In this document: positions 26,135 to 35,634 of the stretch, piece by piece
Numbering within the stretch: position 1 is the first letter of the stretch
Layout of the letters: each line of letters begins with the position of its first letter
Assembly: GCF_039511225.1 (NCBI RefSeq)
Contig: NZ_CP154261.1
Coordinates: 3,472,001 to 3,536,000, forward strand
From: Sphingobacterium multivorum
GTDB lineage: Bacteria > Bacteroidota > Bacteroidia > Sphingobacteriales > Sphingobacteriaceae
Direction of reading: 5' to 3'
Length of the DNA stretch: 64,000 nt
Made by a program: the position numbers and the translations under genes
Notes under the pieces: generated by a model
Database searches by the model: none
Seen by the model: only the letters and a program-made list of their open reading frames with translations
What the model was told of the DNA's origin: nothing

Positions 26135-26990
26135 TGATGATTTCTCCACCATTGGGATGTAAAACTTGACCGCTTATAAAACTTGAATCTTCGCTAGCGA
26201 GAAATAGAAAACTTGGTGCAATCTCATTCGGCATTCCTGCCCTCCCCATGGGGGAGTCGCTTCCAAATTCGGAGTTTTTTTTAGGGTCAAATGAAGATGC
26301 GATCAATGGAGTCCATACCGGACCTGGCGCAACAGCATTGACCCTAATTCCTTTAGCGATAAGATTTGCTGACAAGCTTCGTGTGAAAGAAATTATTGCT
26401 CCTTTTGTTGCAGAATAATCGATCAACTTTGGACTGCCTCGATATGCAGTCACAGAGGAGGTATTAATGATGCTTGCCCCCTTCTTAAGATACGGTATGG
26501 CATACTTCGTAATCCAGAAATAGGAAAAGAAATTATTCTGAAATGTCTTGTTTAACTGTTCAGTGGTGATTTTCTCGATTGATTCTGTTTCCCAATGAAG
26601 ACCTGCATTATTAACGATAATATCAACTTGCTTATGCGTTTTGATCGTAAGTTCAATCACTTTTTTACAGTGATTTTCTTTTCCTAAATCCCCTTTAATC
26701 AGCATACATTTTCTGGAGAAGGATTCAACCTCTTTCTGGGTTTGTTTTGCATCTTTTGTTTCGCTAAGATAGGCAATAACAATATCAGCTCCCTCCCTCG
26801 CAAATAACAAAGCTACAGCTTTGCCTATGCCGCTATCTCCTCCCGTAATTAACGCTACCTTATTGTGCAATTTTCCTTCTGCAGGATACGTTAACGGTGA
26901 AGTGTCAGGAACTGGTGTCATATTTACTTCCAATCCGGGTCGCTTTTGCTTTTGCAACGGTCGAATCTTCTTACTTGCTGCTTTTTTCAT
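26127..26990 (-). CDS. Short-chain dehydrogenase, YghA/YhdF-type
   Basis: The 287-residue protein has a basic N-terminal extension with PGLEVNMTPVPD, as in the stress-associated SDR branch that includes YghA. The Rossmann motif is GGDSGIGKAVA, followed by NNAG and the catalytic SSVTAYRGSPKLIDYSATKG (Ser, Tyr, Lys). The C-terminus is GQVLHPNGGEIING. It should use NAD(P)(H) on an alcohol or aldehyde. A 47-codon frame is coupled to its stop. Substrate not predictable. Confidence 0.85.
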   Translation of the reverse strand: MKKAASKKIRPLQKQKRPGLEVNMTPVPDTSPLTYPAEGKLHNKVALITGGDSGIGKAVALLFAREGADIVIAYLSETKDAKQTQKEVESFSRKCMLIKGDLGKENHCKKVIELTIKTHKQVDIIVNNAGLHWETESIEKITTEQLNKTFQNNFFSYFWITKYAIPYLKKGASIINTSSVTAYRGSPKLIDYSATKGAIISFTRSLSANLIAKGIRVNAVAPGPVWTPLIASSFDPKKNSEFGSDSPMGRAGMPNEIAPSFLFLASEDSSFISGQVLHPNGGEIING

Positions 26991-27642
26991 ACCATTTACC
27001 GATTCATCCGTAAAGTGAACAAAGTCAAAGTCTGAAAAGTTTGGTAGGTATTTATATTTGTCCTTTAATGAAGGGATTTGAAAAAAATGCCACTGATTTT
27101 TAAGACGGACAATTTCTTGAGGATATCTTACATGCTAATTGATGTCGCTTTATTGAAATTTACATGAGCGACTAATATCCCTTTTTGATATTTTTATTGT
27201 TAGTATTTAAAGAAATAGCCATACTTTCTTCCAGTCCGCTAAAATAAAGTTCAAAATCAAACTTCTCAAGTAATGCTTTCGAAGCAAGATTTTCCGAATT
27301 TATAATTGCGATGCCATCTAAAATTTACTGCGATTTTTTGCCCTTTGTCAAAAGATTTAAGTTTTAATAGGCCTAATTTAGGTCCAATGGTTCATTAGAC
27401 AGATAAAATACAGCAACACTCATTTATCAACAACAAAATGTTAACGAAAATTTACGGAAACTCAATTTATATATTTTGTTTTTGACGGCCGAAAAACTAT
27501 GTAGTCAATGGTGGGCATTTTGACTATATGGCCTCAGTATTATCGAAAATAATCTAAAGAAGAAAACACCAGATACTACTAAAGTAATGTAGCGTTTAGG
27601 TCGTGTAGTTCCGATAGCTAGCACAAATTGTCAATAAAAGAT
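26991..27642. other. Long gap with a GNAT remnant and no intact gene
   Basis: Apart from the acetyltransferase tail at 27172-27325, the 650 bases contain no supported gene. The segment is AT-rich with short inverted stretches, none convincing as a terminator. The promoter of the gene at 27643 should be in its last 100 bases. Confidence 0.4.
27172..27325 (-). pseudogene. C-terminal fragment of a GNAT acetyltransferase
   Basis: The frame reads DGIAIINSENLASKALLEKF and then DFELYFSGLEESMAI before stopping at 27172. The N-x-A-S-x-x-x-L-E-K-x-x-F motif is the acetyl-CoA-binding tail of RimJ-type GNATs. The rest of the gene is absent; a stop precedes the fragment. Confidence 0.65.
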
Positions 27643-28023
27643 ATGAAAGGAAAATTTATTAAAGGAATTATACTATGTATTTTGGTTATACCCAATACAC
27701 CAATTATAGGGACAGAAATATTAAAGGCCATTGATGGTGACCATTTTCGATATGCTAATGCAAACGCTGCGTTTACCAGCATTGAATACATAGATACTTA
27801 TGCCCCTTGGATGAGCAAGTGGACAATGTATGGATTTATCCATGATACCAAACCAGAAATGATCAATATGGAAATATTTAGGCTTTACAGAATTAACCCG
27901 CTGTGTTTTTGGCGTTGGCGCTATTATTTAACGGTTAGCAGACATTTCGCGTATCGGGACTGGAAAAAAATAAAGCCAAATAGAGTTCCCTTCAAACCAT
28001 CTAATAGATGGCAGGATTTCTGA
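27643..28023 (+). CDS. Small membrane-anchored protein of unknown function
   Basis: ATG at 27643 is preferred over an in-frame TTG at 27628 because AATAAAAG sits just upstream. The 126-residue protein has one N-terminal hydrophobic segment (FIKGIILCILVIPNTPIIG), then a soluble part ending with RLYRINPLCFWRWRYYLT and FAYRDWKKIK. The INPL-x-FWRWR-x-YL motif recurs in small Bacteroidota proteins that I recognise only as hypothetical. It is followed by a 270-base gap. Confidence 0.6.
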   Translation: MKGKFIKGIILCILVIPNTPIIGTEILKAIDGDHFRYANANAAFTSIEYIDTYAPWMSKWTMYGFIHDTKPEMINMEIFRLYRINPLCFWRWRYYLTVSRHFAYRDWKKIKPNRVPFKPSNRWQDF

Positions 28024-28292
28024 TTTTTGTAAAAACAATTTCATGGAAGAGGACTTTGAATTTCCATCATTAGCAATTCATGTACTGATCGTTGCCTTAT
28101 CGAAGGAGATCACTCCATGTACCTGCCAGGGATGTAAGTAAGCAATAACCGGAGCGAGCCTCTTGCAACTCCGTCAGGCAACCCGTTAATAGGAATATTT
28201 TTGTTTTTTTTTACGCATTATAAACGCAGATTATAATATATTTAAATAACACAATTTTTTATTTTCAAATCATTCATTTTAACGCTAGGTTT

Positions 28293-28844
28293 ATGGAAAC
28301 TAATGGAGCAACAGTAGTAATTTCTCACCATATCAGAGAGGGAAGGGATCACGACTATGAGCAATGGCTGAATGAGATAGGACCGCTCTGCAGAAATGCC
28401 AGAGGGCTTATCGACTGGCAGATCATTCGTCCGATTCAGGGGTTAACGTACCTCTATACCGTTATCATTCGTTTTGATACGATAAGTAATTTGAAACACT
28501 GGATGCAATCCGACGATAGAAAACAATTGATTGAAAAAATCCGCCCCCTTTTGGCAAAAGATGATAATTATTACATTAACACGGGACTTGATTTTTTATT
28601 TACTTCGGAAAATAGCACAATGAAGCCTCCGGTGCGCTGGAAGCAGTTTTTGGTAACATGGTCGGCTATTTATCCTTTGTCAATAGTAATTCCGTTAATT
28701 TTACTTCCAATATTAAAAAGGCTGGGATTCCCTCCCATCCGGTTGCTTGATTCACTGTTTATATCTTGTGCTGTTGTTGCATTAATGGTCTATGTCATTA
28801 TGCCAAACTATACAAAATGGATAAAAAAATGGCTTTATCGGTAA
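28293..28844 (+). CDS. Antibiotic biosynthesis monooxygenase-type domain fused to membrane segments
   Basis: Residues 5-100 form an ABM/YgiN-like ferredoxin fold: ATVVISHHIREGRDHDYEQW, GLIDWQIIRPIQGLTYLYTV, with the usual H-x-x-x-W pattern. Residues 115-183 contain two to three hydrophobic helices (WSAIYPLSIVIPLILLPIL, SLFISCAVVALMVYVIM) and a basic end. This fusion is a known family of ABM proteins with a C-terminal membrane anchor. ABM domains bind small aromatic or quinone-like ligands, but no substrate can be inferred. Confidence 0.75.
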   Translation: METNGATVVISHHIREGRDHDYEQWLNEIGPLCRNARGLIDWQIIRPIQGLTYLYTVIIRFDTISNLKHWMQSDDRKQLIEKIRPLLAKDDNYYINTGLDFLFTSENSTMKPPVRWKQFLVTWSAIYPLSIVIPLILLPILKRLGFPPIRLLDSLFISCAVVALMVYVIMPNYTKWIKKWLYR

Positions 28845-28972
28845 CTTAAATGAGAGAAAATTTGTCAGAGAAAACGACACCTAGCTTTGCAAATTTTGCA
28901 CTCATAAAACAATTTCTTTGTGGTATTTAATAGTAAGGGAAAATTCAGGCTTTATGAAGCCGCAAAAAAAAT

Positions 28973-29779
28973 TTATCTGTTTTCATAATAATCTGTACGA
29001 CGATAATAATGAATGGTCGAATTAGATTTTTTCATCCTATTATTATAGTCTTTTCTAAACAGAAACACAATAATTACAATGAATAAGAATAATAATAAAT
29101 AGACAAATAATATATCGTATAGCCAAGATCCTTGCAGATAAAAGGAATCGTCTGCAAGAAAAAACGTTTGCTGTTCAATATTTTGTGGATTATAAAACAA
29201 TATGTATTCCTTATCAGCTATTCTTCTCTTTGCTCTGTCCAACAGTTCAGTCCGCATTCCTTCAAAACGTCGCTGGCTCATAACCGGTAAAAATGCATAG
29301 TGCTTTTCCGCCTTGTCTAATTTCCGCAAGACCTGTTGTCCATTGGCAGTATATCGGTATTCGATATTTAAATACGCGTATTTTGTCTTTCCTCTGTGTA
29401 TTTTAGACTCGAAGTTTAGGATAGCGGGTGCTGTTGCAACCCAGCTCGGGTGCGTCAGCACAAACTCTTTCCGCTCCAAAGATGGACTTACAGAAAAAAC
29501 GGAAATTATTAAAATATAAACTGCTACCAATAGCACCGCAAACACCATGCGCTTGCCGCCTTGCATCGTTATGCGTTTTCCATTCACATCATAGCGGACT
29601 TCCTCCCGGGCATCTCCGTTACCTAATTTGCGAAGGATCATTTTTTGCAAGAGGAAATAAAGTAAAGCAGAGCATACCAGCGCATAAATAAAATAACGGT
29701 AATTATTGCCCCAAAAAATGATGACAAAGATGAATGCTGCAGCCACCGACCATTGAAGAAATTTCCCAATTGATTTCAT
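28973..29779 (-). CDS. Membrane protein with DUF3592-like extracytoplasmic domain
   Basis: Start taken at ATG 29779 rather than the TTG at 29803. Two hydrophobic helices near the N-terminus and one near the middle are followed by a beta-rich region (EYRYTANGQQVLRKLDKAEK, IADKEYILFYNPQNIEQQTF) and a C-terminal pair of hydrophobic helices with a charged end. The Y-x-Y-x-x-x-G-x-x-V ... Y-x-P-x-x-P/N pattern resembles DUF3592. The protein should sit in the inner membrane. Function unknown. Confidence 0.65.
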   Translation of the reverse strand: MKSIGKFLQWSVAAAFIFVIIFWGNNYRYFIYALVCSALLYFLLQKMILRKLGNGDAREEVRYDVNGKRITMQGGKRMVFAVLLVAVYILIISVFSVSPSLERKEFVLTHPSWVATAPAILNFESKIHRGKTKYAYLNIEYRYTANGQQVLRKLDKAEKHYAFLPVMSQRRFEGMRTELLDRAKRRIADKEYILFYNPQNIEQQTFFLADDSFYLQGSWLYDILFVYLLLFLFIVIIVFLFRKDYNNRMKKSNSTIHYYRRTDYYENR

Positions 29780-30013
29780 AAGACTTAGTTCAGACTTAAG
29801 CAAAGCAATAACATTTATAGTTTATGCCATTGCAGTTCTCTATTATTCAAAAATAAAAATAAGGTATTGGACAATATCCATGGTCCTCTATTTAAAATCC
29901 GTGAGCAGAAAATTATGATTCGCAGTACAATGGTAAATTTTTGCGCAACCAGAACCAAGAAGTGGAAATACCAGGCCCGCTAAAGTAACATGTCACAGTT
30001 GCACGCGCTGTTT

Positions 30014-30547
30014 TTACTTTTTACACTTGTAATGCAGCTGTATCAATCCAGTATCAAATGCTTTTGCTGTGATAAATTCTAGGGCTTGCTCAGGTCTTCC
30101 ATCTCTAAAAAGCCTTGTTCCATTACCTAACAGAACCGGAATAACCGAAATGAAAAAATCGTCTATTAAGCCGTATTTCAATAACTCATTGATTACTTCC
30201 GCGCCACCATCACAATAAATATTTTTACCGTCCCCTGATTTTAGGTATGCTGCCAATTCGGCTAAGTCCCCTGTGTAAAAAATCGTCCTACCTACTTGTG
30301 GCCTTTCGGTTTTTGTAATGACATAAATATCTCGCTGGCCATTGTCGTAGTGCGATGATCCGATTTCGCGAACAACATAGTCGTAAGTTTTTCTGCCAAC
30401 AATTATGGTATCAATCCGGGACGCAAATTCAGCGTAGCCATAGTCTTCTCCATCTTTTTCTACTAATTTCAAAAAGCTTAAGTCGTCGTTGGGCTTTGCA
30501 ATATATCCATCCAGGCTCATTGCAATGAAAAGTGAAATTTTTCGCAT
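30014..30547 (-). CDS. Dihydrofolate-reductase/RibD-like reductase
   Basis: The 177-residue protein starts RKISLFIAMSLDGYIAKPND and has IIVGRKTYDYV, YVITKTERP, IYCDGGAEVINELLKYGLID and ISVIPVLLGNGTRLF. This is the RibD C-terminal/dihydrofolate reductase-like fold, which binds NADPH; most members of this branch have no assigned substrate. It ends beside the AraC gene on the same strand. A second family member lies at 57570-58133. Confidence 0.85.
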   Translation of the reverse strand: MRKISLFIAMSLDGYIAKPNDDLSFLKLVEKDGEDYGYAEFASRIDTIIVGRKTYDYVVREIGSSHYDNGQRDIYVITKTERPQVGRTIFYTGDLAELAAYLKSGDGKNIYCDGGAEVINELLKYGLIDDFFISVIPVLLGNGTRLFRDGRPEQALEFITAKAFDTGLIQLHYKCKK

Positions 30548-30620
30548 ATGATTAAAGTTCTAAAGTTTAAGCAAATTTACATCTACGGTATCATCGACAT
30601 TTTGTAAAAATGCGACAAAA

Positions 30621-31355
30621 TTAAAGTGACGAAGGTAGAAGTCCTGTATTTCGTCTGATTTCAAGACTGAGATGTGAATGATCGTAGTAGCCACATTCAA
30701 AAGCGATATCCATAAAACTGCGGCTTTGTTTCGAATTTCTGATTAAGGACAATGCATGCTGAAAACGGATAATGTTTGAATATTCTTTTGGTGATAGTCC
30801 GATAAGCTTTTTGAAATTGCGTTCCAGCTGTCTCACCGTTGTGCAATTTCTTTTTGCCAGATCAAAAACGCTAATTCTTCCCTTGGATAAATGTATATCG
30901 TTAATCACAGTGTGTAACTGATTTGTTTTGGTTTTTAGCCTTTCGGAATAAAAACGATCGAAATAATTGAATGAATCTTCATGCACTTTATCAACACAAA
31001 AGGCGATGGACTTTTCAAGTTCGACGGTATTGTTTGTTAATTCATTTTGAGAAGCATAACGGTAAAAATTAGCAAAAGTCGCAGGCTTTAAGCAAAGGCC
31101 AATGAGATGCGTATCGTTATCAATAAGGCTGTCTTTGAAAGCAGTCATAGCACCTACTACATAGGTTTTCCCAGAATCCATCAAAAAACAACCATTATCA
31201 GTCAAACATTTATTCCCTAAATTCAATAGGATCCCAGCACAACCATCGGGAAAAACACGCTCCCACCCTTTTTCATATTCGTTTCCTTTCAGTTCCCAAT
31301 AAAAATGAATATAGGATTCTAATTCTTTATAAGGTTTCACTTTCTTGTATTCCAT
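30621..31355 (-). CDS. AraC-family regulator with DUF6597-like sensor domain
   Basis: The 244-residue protein has an N-terminal domain beginning YKKVKPYKELESYIHFYWEL with FPDGCAGILLNLG, typical of the DUF6597-type cupin-like sensor, and a C-terminal HTH_18: LSKGRISVFDLAKRNCTTVR, FKKLIGLSPKEYSNIIRFQH and DIAFECGYYDHSHLSLEI. It lies 73 bases upstream of the reductase at 30014 on the same strand, so it may regulate it. Such pairs are common in Bacteroidota. Confidence 0.85.
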   Translation of the reverse strand: MEYKKVKPYKELESYIHFYWELKGNEYEKGWERVFPDGCAGILLNLGNKCLTDNGCFLMDSGKTYVVGAMTAFKDSLIDNDTHLIGLCLKPATFANFYRYASQNELTNNTVELEKSIAFCVDKVHEDSFNYFDRFYSERLKTKTNQLHTVINDIHLSKGRISVFDLAKRNCTTVRQLERNFKKLIGLSPKEYSNIIRFQHALSLIRNSKQSRSFMDIAFECGYYDHSHLSLEIRRNTGLLPSSL

Positions 31356-31508
31356 TAGTCTTATGGGCTCAGTTTACTACGGTAAAATACGAAGTTATGA
31401 TCAGAATTCACTCATGTATTTTCGGAGGCGCATTCTTGAAAAGTAGTACCGCAGAAGTACATTTTATCACGCGAAAAACTCCAAATTTGAATATCATCCC
31501 GTTTTAAT

Positions 31509-32294
31509 TTATCTCCGGCTTTCGATTTCTTCGAAATACGACATTACTTTTTTGTCCGTTTCATTATGCAAAGTAACGGCATCGTCAAAAAGATCTCGCC
31601 TCAATTGTCTATAGAGCAATATGCCATTCCTCAAACTGCTTAATAAAGATTTTCTATCATACGTTGGAAGGGTGAGTTTTAATTTTTCGAGATCATCGGG
31701 GAGCAAATCCTGTTCGACTTTTCTAACACCCCGGGGTAAATTGTCATTTTTGATATGCAACAATGGGCCTAAAACAACCATTCGTAAAAACGCCATAAAG
31801 TCGTATGCTTCAAAGTATTCTCCCCGTCCTATTTTTAACAACGCGTAATGCACCCAGATCCAAAAACGATCTTCAATCCATTGATAATCTGGGTAAGGAA
31901 ATTTTTCAACGGTCTGAGAAAGTATTGTTTCCAGTTGTTTGTCTTTATCGATTAGCAGTGTTGGATTTTCAATACGGACTTTAAATTCTTCAATTGTTAA
32001 AAATTTTATATCAACATGCAAAAGAGGATCGGCATAAAGACAAATTAATAATCTCGGTTCTCCAACGTGCTCTCCGGTAAAACCCGACAAAAAATTCCCT
32101 AGTCTTTTCGCGTAGTCCAACATAAGATTTCTGTCGTTAGAAATTCGTTGTCTCGTTACCAAAATTAGATCAAGATCTGAAAAGTCATCAATTTCATTTG
32201 TTAGCCAGGACCCCGCAATTGCCAAACCAATCACATTGTCATCTGGTTCTAAAATTTCCTTTGCTTTATAAGCAAATGCTTGTTGTATCATCAT
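31509..32294 (-). CDS. Nucleotidyltransferase-domain protein
   Basis: The 261-residue protein has the nucleotidyltransferase signature GLAIAGSWLTNEIDDFSDLD followed by LILVT (G-S-x-x-x-x-x-D-x-x-S-D-x-D-L) in its first 40 residues, then a helical domain. This is the architecture of aminoglycoside-adenylyltransferase-like and MNT-type proteins. No HEPN partner gene is adjacent. Activity on a small molecule or protein cannot be told apart from sequence. Confidence 0.75.
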   Translation of the reverse strand: MMIQQAFAYKAKEILEPDDNVIGLAIAGSWLTNEIDDFSDLDLILVTRQRISNDRNLMLDYAKRLGNFLSGFTGEHVGEPRLLICLYADPLLHVDIKFLTIEEFKVRIENPTLLIDKDKQLETILSQTVEKFPYPDYQWIEDRFWIWVHYALLKIGRGEYFEAYDFMAFLRMVVLGPLLHIKNDNLPRGVRKVEQDLLPDDLEKLKLTLPTYDRKSLLSSLRNGILLYRQLRRDLFDDAVTLHNETDKKVMSYFEEIESRR

Positions 32295-32436
32295 ACTCTT
32301 TTAAGAATTGGTAATTCTCCCAGTTAATTAAGCATTGTTCTATTTTAGCAATCTCTGCACCAAAAGAATATCATACTGCATTAAGCTCCTTGAACGTCGC
32401 TAGCGAATTGCATTTGCGAGCTATGTTCACTGATAG

Positions 32437-33438
32437 TTATTTTAAATGCTCCGAAAGAAAAGCGAGTATTTCCGCTACCAATTGTCGATGTATTGATTTT
32501 CTGTCCGTGGCATTATGGTCGCGATAATAAGTAGGCTCATCTTTAACCAATTGAAGCTTCCCTTCATTCAAGAAAATGTAATGTCCTATTTTACCTTGAA
32601 GTACACTGTATTTTGAATTTTTAAGGACATTATTGTACTGTAGTGCGTTCGTTTTAAGAGGAGCTATCGAATCTTCTGCCGCGCCAATGATCAAAGCTGG
32701 TGATGTATTCGTTTGCTTCGCTTTTCGAAGGCCAAGCCCAAGGGCTGGAGACAAGGCTATACTGGCTTTAACGCGACTATCTCTTAAATCTGCGGGCACC
32801 CGTTCGCAGGATATTCTTTGCATTAATTCCCGGAGGTCACCTAACTCAGGAACGACAAATTGCTTTCGGTTTTCGGCTAACGAAGCGTTTTTCTTGAGCA
32901 TATCGCAATCCAGTTTGACCCCGGCAAGCGCCAAAGTAGTATACCCCCCCAGTGAAAACCCTATGCCGGCAATCCTATTGCTGTCTATATAGCTATTAAA
33001 CCGTGTATCGTCAAGTAATGATGAAATCAAGAAACGAATATCTAGCGGTCTATCCCAATAGCGTACAAAGTTCTCAGGAATTTTATTATCGAGCGTGTTG
33101 CCCCAATGATCTGGAGCAACAACAAGATATCCGTTTTTCGCCAATTCAATCGCCAGCCAAGATAAGCTAAATCGATCGCCTCCAGTACCATGAGACAACA
33201 CGATCAATGGATGTTTATTTTGTATAAATGCTGCGTCTTTTGCTGTAGGCGGTAAAATAAATGGCCGTTCTGTATCCTTAACATTGCTGTCCTCTGTCGG
33301 ATACCAGAGCTGCACACTTAAAGGACGCCCTCGAATAGAATCAGTATACGCAATTTTACGTTCACCAACGTTTTTGACCGGTGTATGATAAATCATTAAA
33401 AATAGACTCAACAAAACAAAACTAAATGGGATATTCAT
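32437..33438 (-). CDS. Exported alpha/beta hydrolase
   Basis: Start at ATG 33438 gives a leader MNIPFSFVLLSLFLMIYHTP, while the longer frame begins at a TTG. The 333-residue enzyme has RPLSVQLWYPTED, oxyanion-region VLSHGTGGDRFS, nucleophile elbow GIGFSLGGYT, acid AAEDSIAP and histidine GKIGHYIFL. It resembles the dienelactone hydrolase/platelet-activating factor acetylhydrolase-like group that acts on esters. The leader suggests an extracytoplasmic or membrane-anchored enzyme. Confidence 0.75.
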   Translation of the reverse strand: MNIPFSFVLLSLFLMIYHTPVKNVGERKIAYTDSIRGRPLSVQLWYPTEDSNVKDTERPFILPPTAKDAAFIQNKHPLIVLSHGTGGDRFSLSWLAIELAKNGYLVVAPDHWGNTLDNKIPENFVRYWDRPLDIRFLISSLLDDTRFNSYIDSNRIAGIGFSLGGYTTLALAGVKLDCDMLKKNASLAENRKQFVVPELGDLRELMQRISCERVPADLRDSRVKASIALSPALGLGLRKAKQTNTSPALIIGAAEDSIAPLKTNALQYNNVLKNSKYSVLQGKIGHYIFLNEGKLQLVKDEPTYYRDHNATDRKSIHRQLVAEILAFLSEHLK

Positions 33439-33718
33439 ATTCGATACGACTAAACTTAGGCTATTATCAATTGAAAATAGAGACAAACCACCTATCAATA
33501 GACAAATTTACGAACGGTAAGTTTATTAGATCAATGGTTATATTTAACCATAAAATAGTTTTCTCCGCAATGCTATATTTTAAATAGCAGCTCAGGTATA
33601 GACGAAGCTGCTAGCCTTGGGTGGTTTATTTTCAATACGAATGGGTTAAACATCCAATTTAGCTGACGAATAAAACATCCAAACTAAAAATACATAAAAA
33701 AATAAAAGTTGGTATATT

Positions 33719-33726
33719 TACTTTTG
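33719..33726 (+). promoter_or_regulatory. TACTTTTG, Bacteroidota -7 element of the Crp-like gene
   Basis: This is an exact TAnnTTTG match 21 bases before the ATG at 33748. It supports the internal start, since an upstream TTG start would lie within the promoter. A clear -33 TTTG at the usual distance is not visible. Confidence 0.5.
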
Positions 33727-33747
33727 TGCCAGGTAAAACAACGACTC

Positions 33748-34329
33748 ATGTACGATACTTTAATCAACTATATCAATTCGAAGGTTTCCAGGCCCCTAAA
33801 CTTAGATGAAATTGGGATCCTAAAAAATAATTTTGTTCACCGTAAAATAAAAAAGCGTCAGGCATTTTTGAAAGAAGGTGAAATAAGTAATCACATGGGA
33901 TTTCTTGTCAAAGGAGCTATGAAAAAATACAGTATAGATGCAAAAGGTGCCGAACACATCATGAGCCTTTATATTGAAGGCTGGTGGGTCGGTGATCGGG
34001 AAAGTTTTGCAAAAATCACAGCCTCCGCCTTCAATATTGAAGCTTGTGTAGACACTGATTTGCTTGTCTTGACGAAAAAAGCCGCAGCGGAGGTATTTTC
34101 CCTTCCAATCATGAATGAACTTACACGCCGATTGGATGAAAATTATTCTTATGCAAGCCAAAAAAGAATCAATGCTGCCCTAAGTATGACGGCTGAAGAA
34201 CGTTATAATATGCTTATTGATAGCTATCCTGAATTTACACAGCGCTTTCCACAGCAATTGATTGCATCTTATCTAGGGATCACCAAAGAAACGCTGAGCA
34301 GAATCAGGTCCCGGGCAGTCAAAAAATAA
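33748..34329 (+). CDS. Crp/Fnr-family transcriptional regulator
   Basis: The 193-residue protein has a cyclic-nucleotide-binding-type domain (HRKIKKRQAFLKEGEISNHM, FLVKGAMKKYSIDAKGAEHI) and a C-terminal winged helix with ASYLGITKETLSRIRSRAVK. Such short Bacteroidota Crp-like proteins act on their own neighbourhood or on stress genes. Its stop codon is immediately followed by the convergent LLM gene stop with no gap. Confidence 0.85.
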   Translation: MYDTLINYINSKVSRPLNLDEIGILKNNFVHRKIKKRQAFLKEGEISNHMGFLVKGAMKKYSIDAKGAEHIMSLYIEGWWVGDRESFAKITASAFNIEACVDTDLLVLTKKAAAEVFSLPIMNELTRRLDENYSYASQKRINAALSMTAEERYNMLIDSYPEFTQRFPQQLIASYLGITKETLSRIRSRAVKK

Positions 34330-35358
34330 TTAGGATTGATTTACCAGGGGAATTACCTTTGTTCCGATTAATTCAATGGCTCTAAACATATCTTCCCTAC
34401 TCAGTCCTGGGTTATCCATCTGAAATGTAAATCTTGAGATCCCACCCAAAGCCTCACTATGCCGCAATATCTTTTCTGCAACTTCTTCGGGGTTGCCAAT
34501 AACATAGGCACCTGTCGGTTTGGCTTGGGCCTCAAACATTTCCCGTGTGGGTGTCGACCAGCCTCTCTCCTTTCCAATTTTACCCATCATTTCCTGATAT
34601 CCCGGAAAGTAAAGATCTTTAGCCTTTGAAGTTGTATCTGCTACAAAACCGAGTGAATGTAGCCCTACTTTAAGCTTCTCCCGAGGGTGTCCGGCCTTTT
34701 CTCCCGCTTCGTAATATAAATCTATCAAAGGCCGAAAGCGATGGGTTTCACCCCCGATGACGGCTACCATTAATGGGAGCCCCAGTATTCCGGCACGAAT
34801 AAATGATTGTGGCGTGCCTCCTACTCCTATCCAGACAGGAAGCTGCTCCTGCACCGGCCTAGGATATATTGCCTGCTGTTTCAGCTCTGCCCGGAATCTT
34901 CCCTTCCAGGTTACTGTTTCGTGATCACGTATTTCTAAAAGCAATTTGATTTTCTCCTCGAAAAGTACGTCATAGTCCTGCGTGTTGAACCCAAATAATG
35001 GAAAAGCATCGATAAACGACCCTCTTCCAGCTACAATTTCAGCCCGCCCTTTAGAAATGATATCCAATGTTGCATATTCCTGAAATACCCTTACAGGATC
35101 TGCGGCACTCAGTACAGTGACCGCGCTCGTTAGACGAATCTGCCGAGTCCTGGCGGCCGCCGCCGCAAGTACGACTGCCGGTGATTCATCCAAAAATTCT
35201 TTTCTATGATGTTCCCCGAGCCCGAAGACATGCAATCCTGCCTGATCTGCAAACGCTATCTTCGACAACAGCGTTTCCATGGCTGTCATATTTTCCGCTG
35301 AGCTCAATCCCCCATTATATGCTCCGGTTGCTATAAAACTATCTATTCCTATTTCCAT
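34330..35358 (-). CDS. LLM-class flavin-dependent monooxygenase
   Basis: The 342-residue protein has the bacterial-luciferase fold: HVFGLGEHHRKEFLDESPAV, IRLTSAVTVLSAADPVRVFQ, DIISKGRAEIVAGRGSFIDA and LPVWIGVGGTPQSFIRAG. It should use FMNH2 or F420-type flavin and oxygen on an unknown substrate. Its promoter region lies before 35358. A converging Crp-like gene ends at the same point. Confidence 0.85.
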   Translation of the reverse strand: MEIGIDSFIATGAYNGGLSSAENMTAMETLLSKIAFADQAGLHVFGLGEHHRKEFLDESPAVVLAAAAARTRQIRLTSAVTVLSAADPVRVFQEYATLDIISKGRAEIVAGRGSFIDAFPLFGFNTQDYDVLFEEKIKLLLEIRDHETVTWKGRFRAELKQQAIYPRPVQEQLPVWIGVGGTPQSFIRAGILGLPLMVAVIGGETHRFRPLIDLYYEAGEKAGHPREKLKVGLHSLGFVADTTSKAKDLYFPGYQEMMGKIGKERGWSTPTREMFEAQAKPTGAYVIGNPEEVAEKILRHSEALGGISRFTFQMDNPGLSREDMFRAIELIGTKVIPLVNQS

Positions 35359-35597
35359 AATTATTGATTTAATCTGATAGATTTCCCTTATTGAAAAGCT
35401 AATTAAATTTCAATTTTTCCGACGGCTTAAAACGATGATCTACATCAAAAAAAATGTTTTTTTCATTTTAGATTGGCAGTTAACGGAACTGCAATTTGCA
35501 GCCGATACTAAATTATGAAATTTAAGATGTAAATGATGGTTTTAAAAAAGCTGAGGATAGTATAACGTTAAGTATAATATGACCTTAATTCAAAAAA

Positions 35598-35620
35598 AAT
35601 GGCTACGGAGGGTAGCCATT
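35598..35620 (-). terminator. Rho-independent terminator of hsp20
   Basis: AATGGCTAC pairs with GTAGCCATT around GGAGG. On the minus strand the hairpin is followed by a run of eight T. It starts 15 bases after the Hsp20 stop codon. Confidence 0.85.
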
Positions 35621-35634
35621 TTCACTATCGTCAC

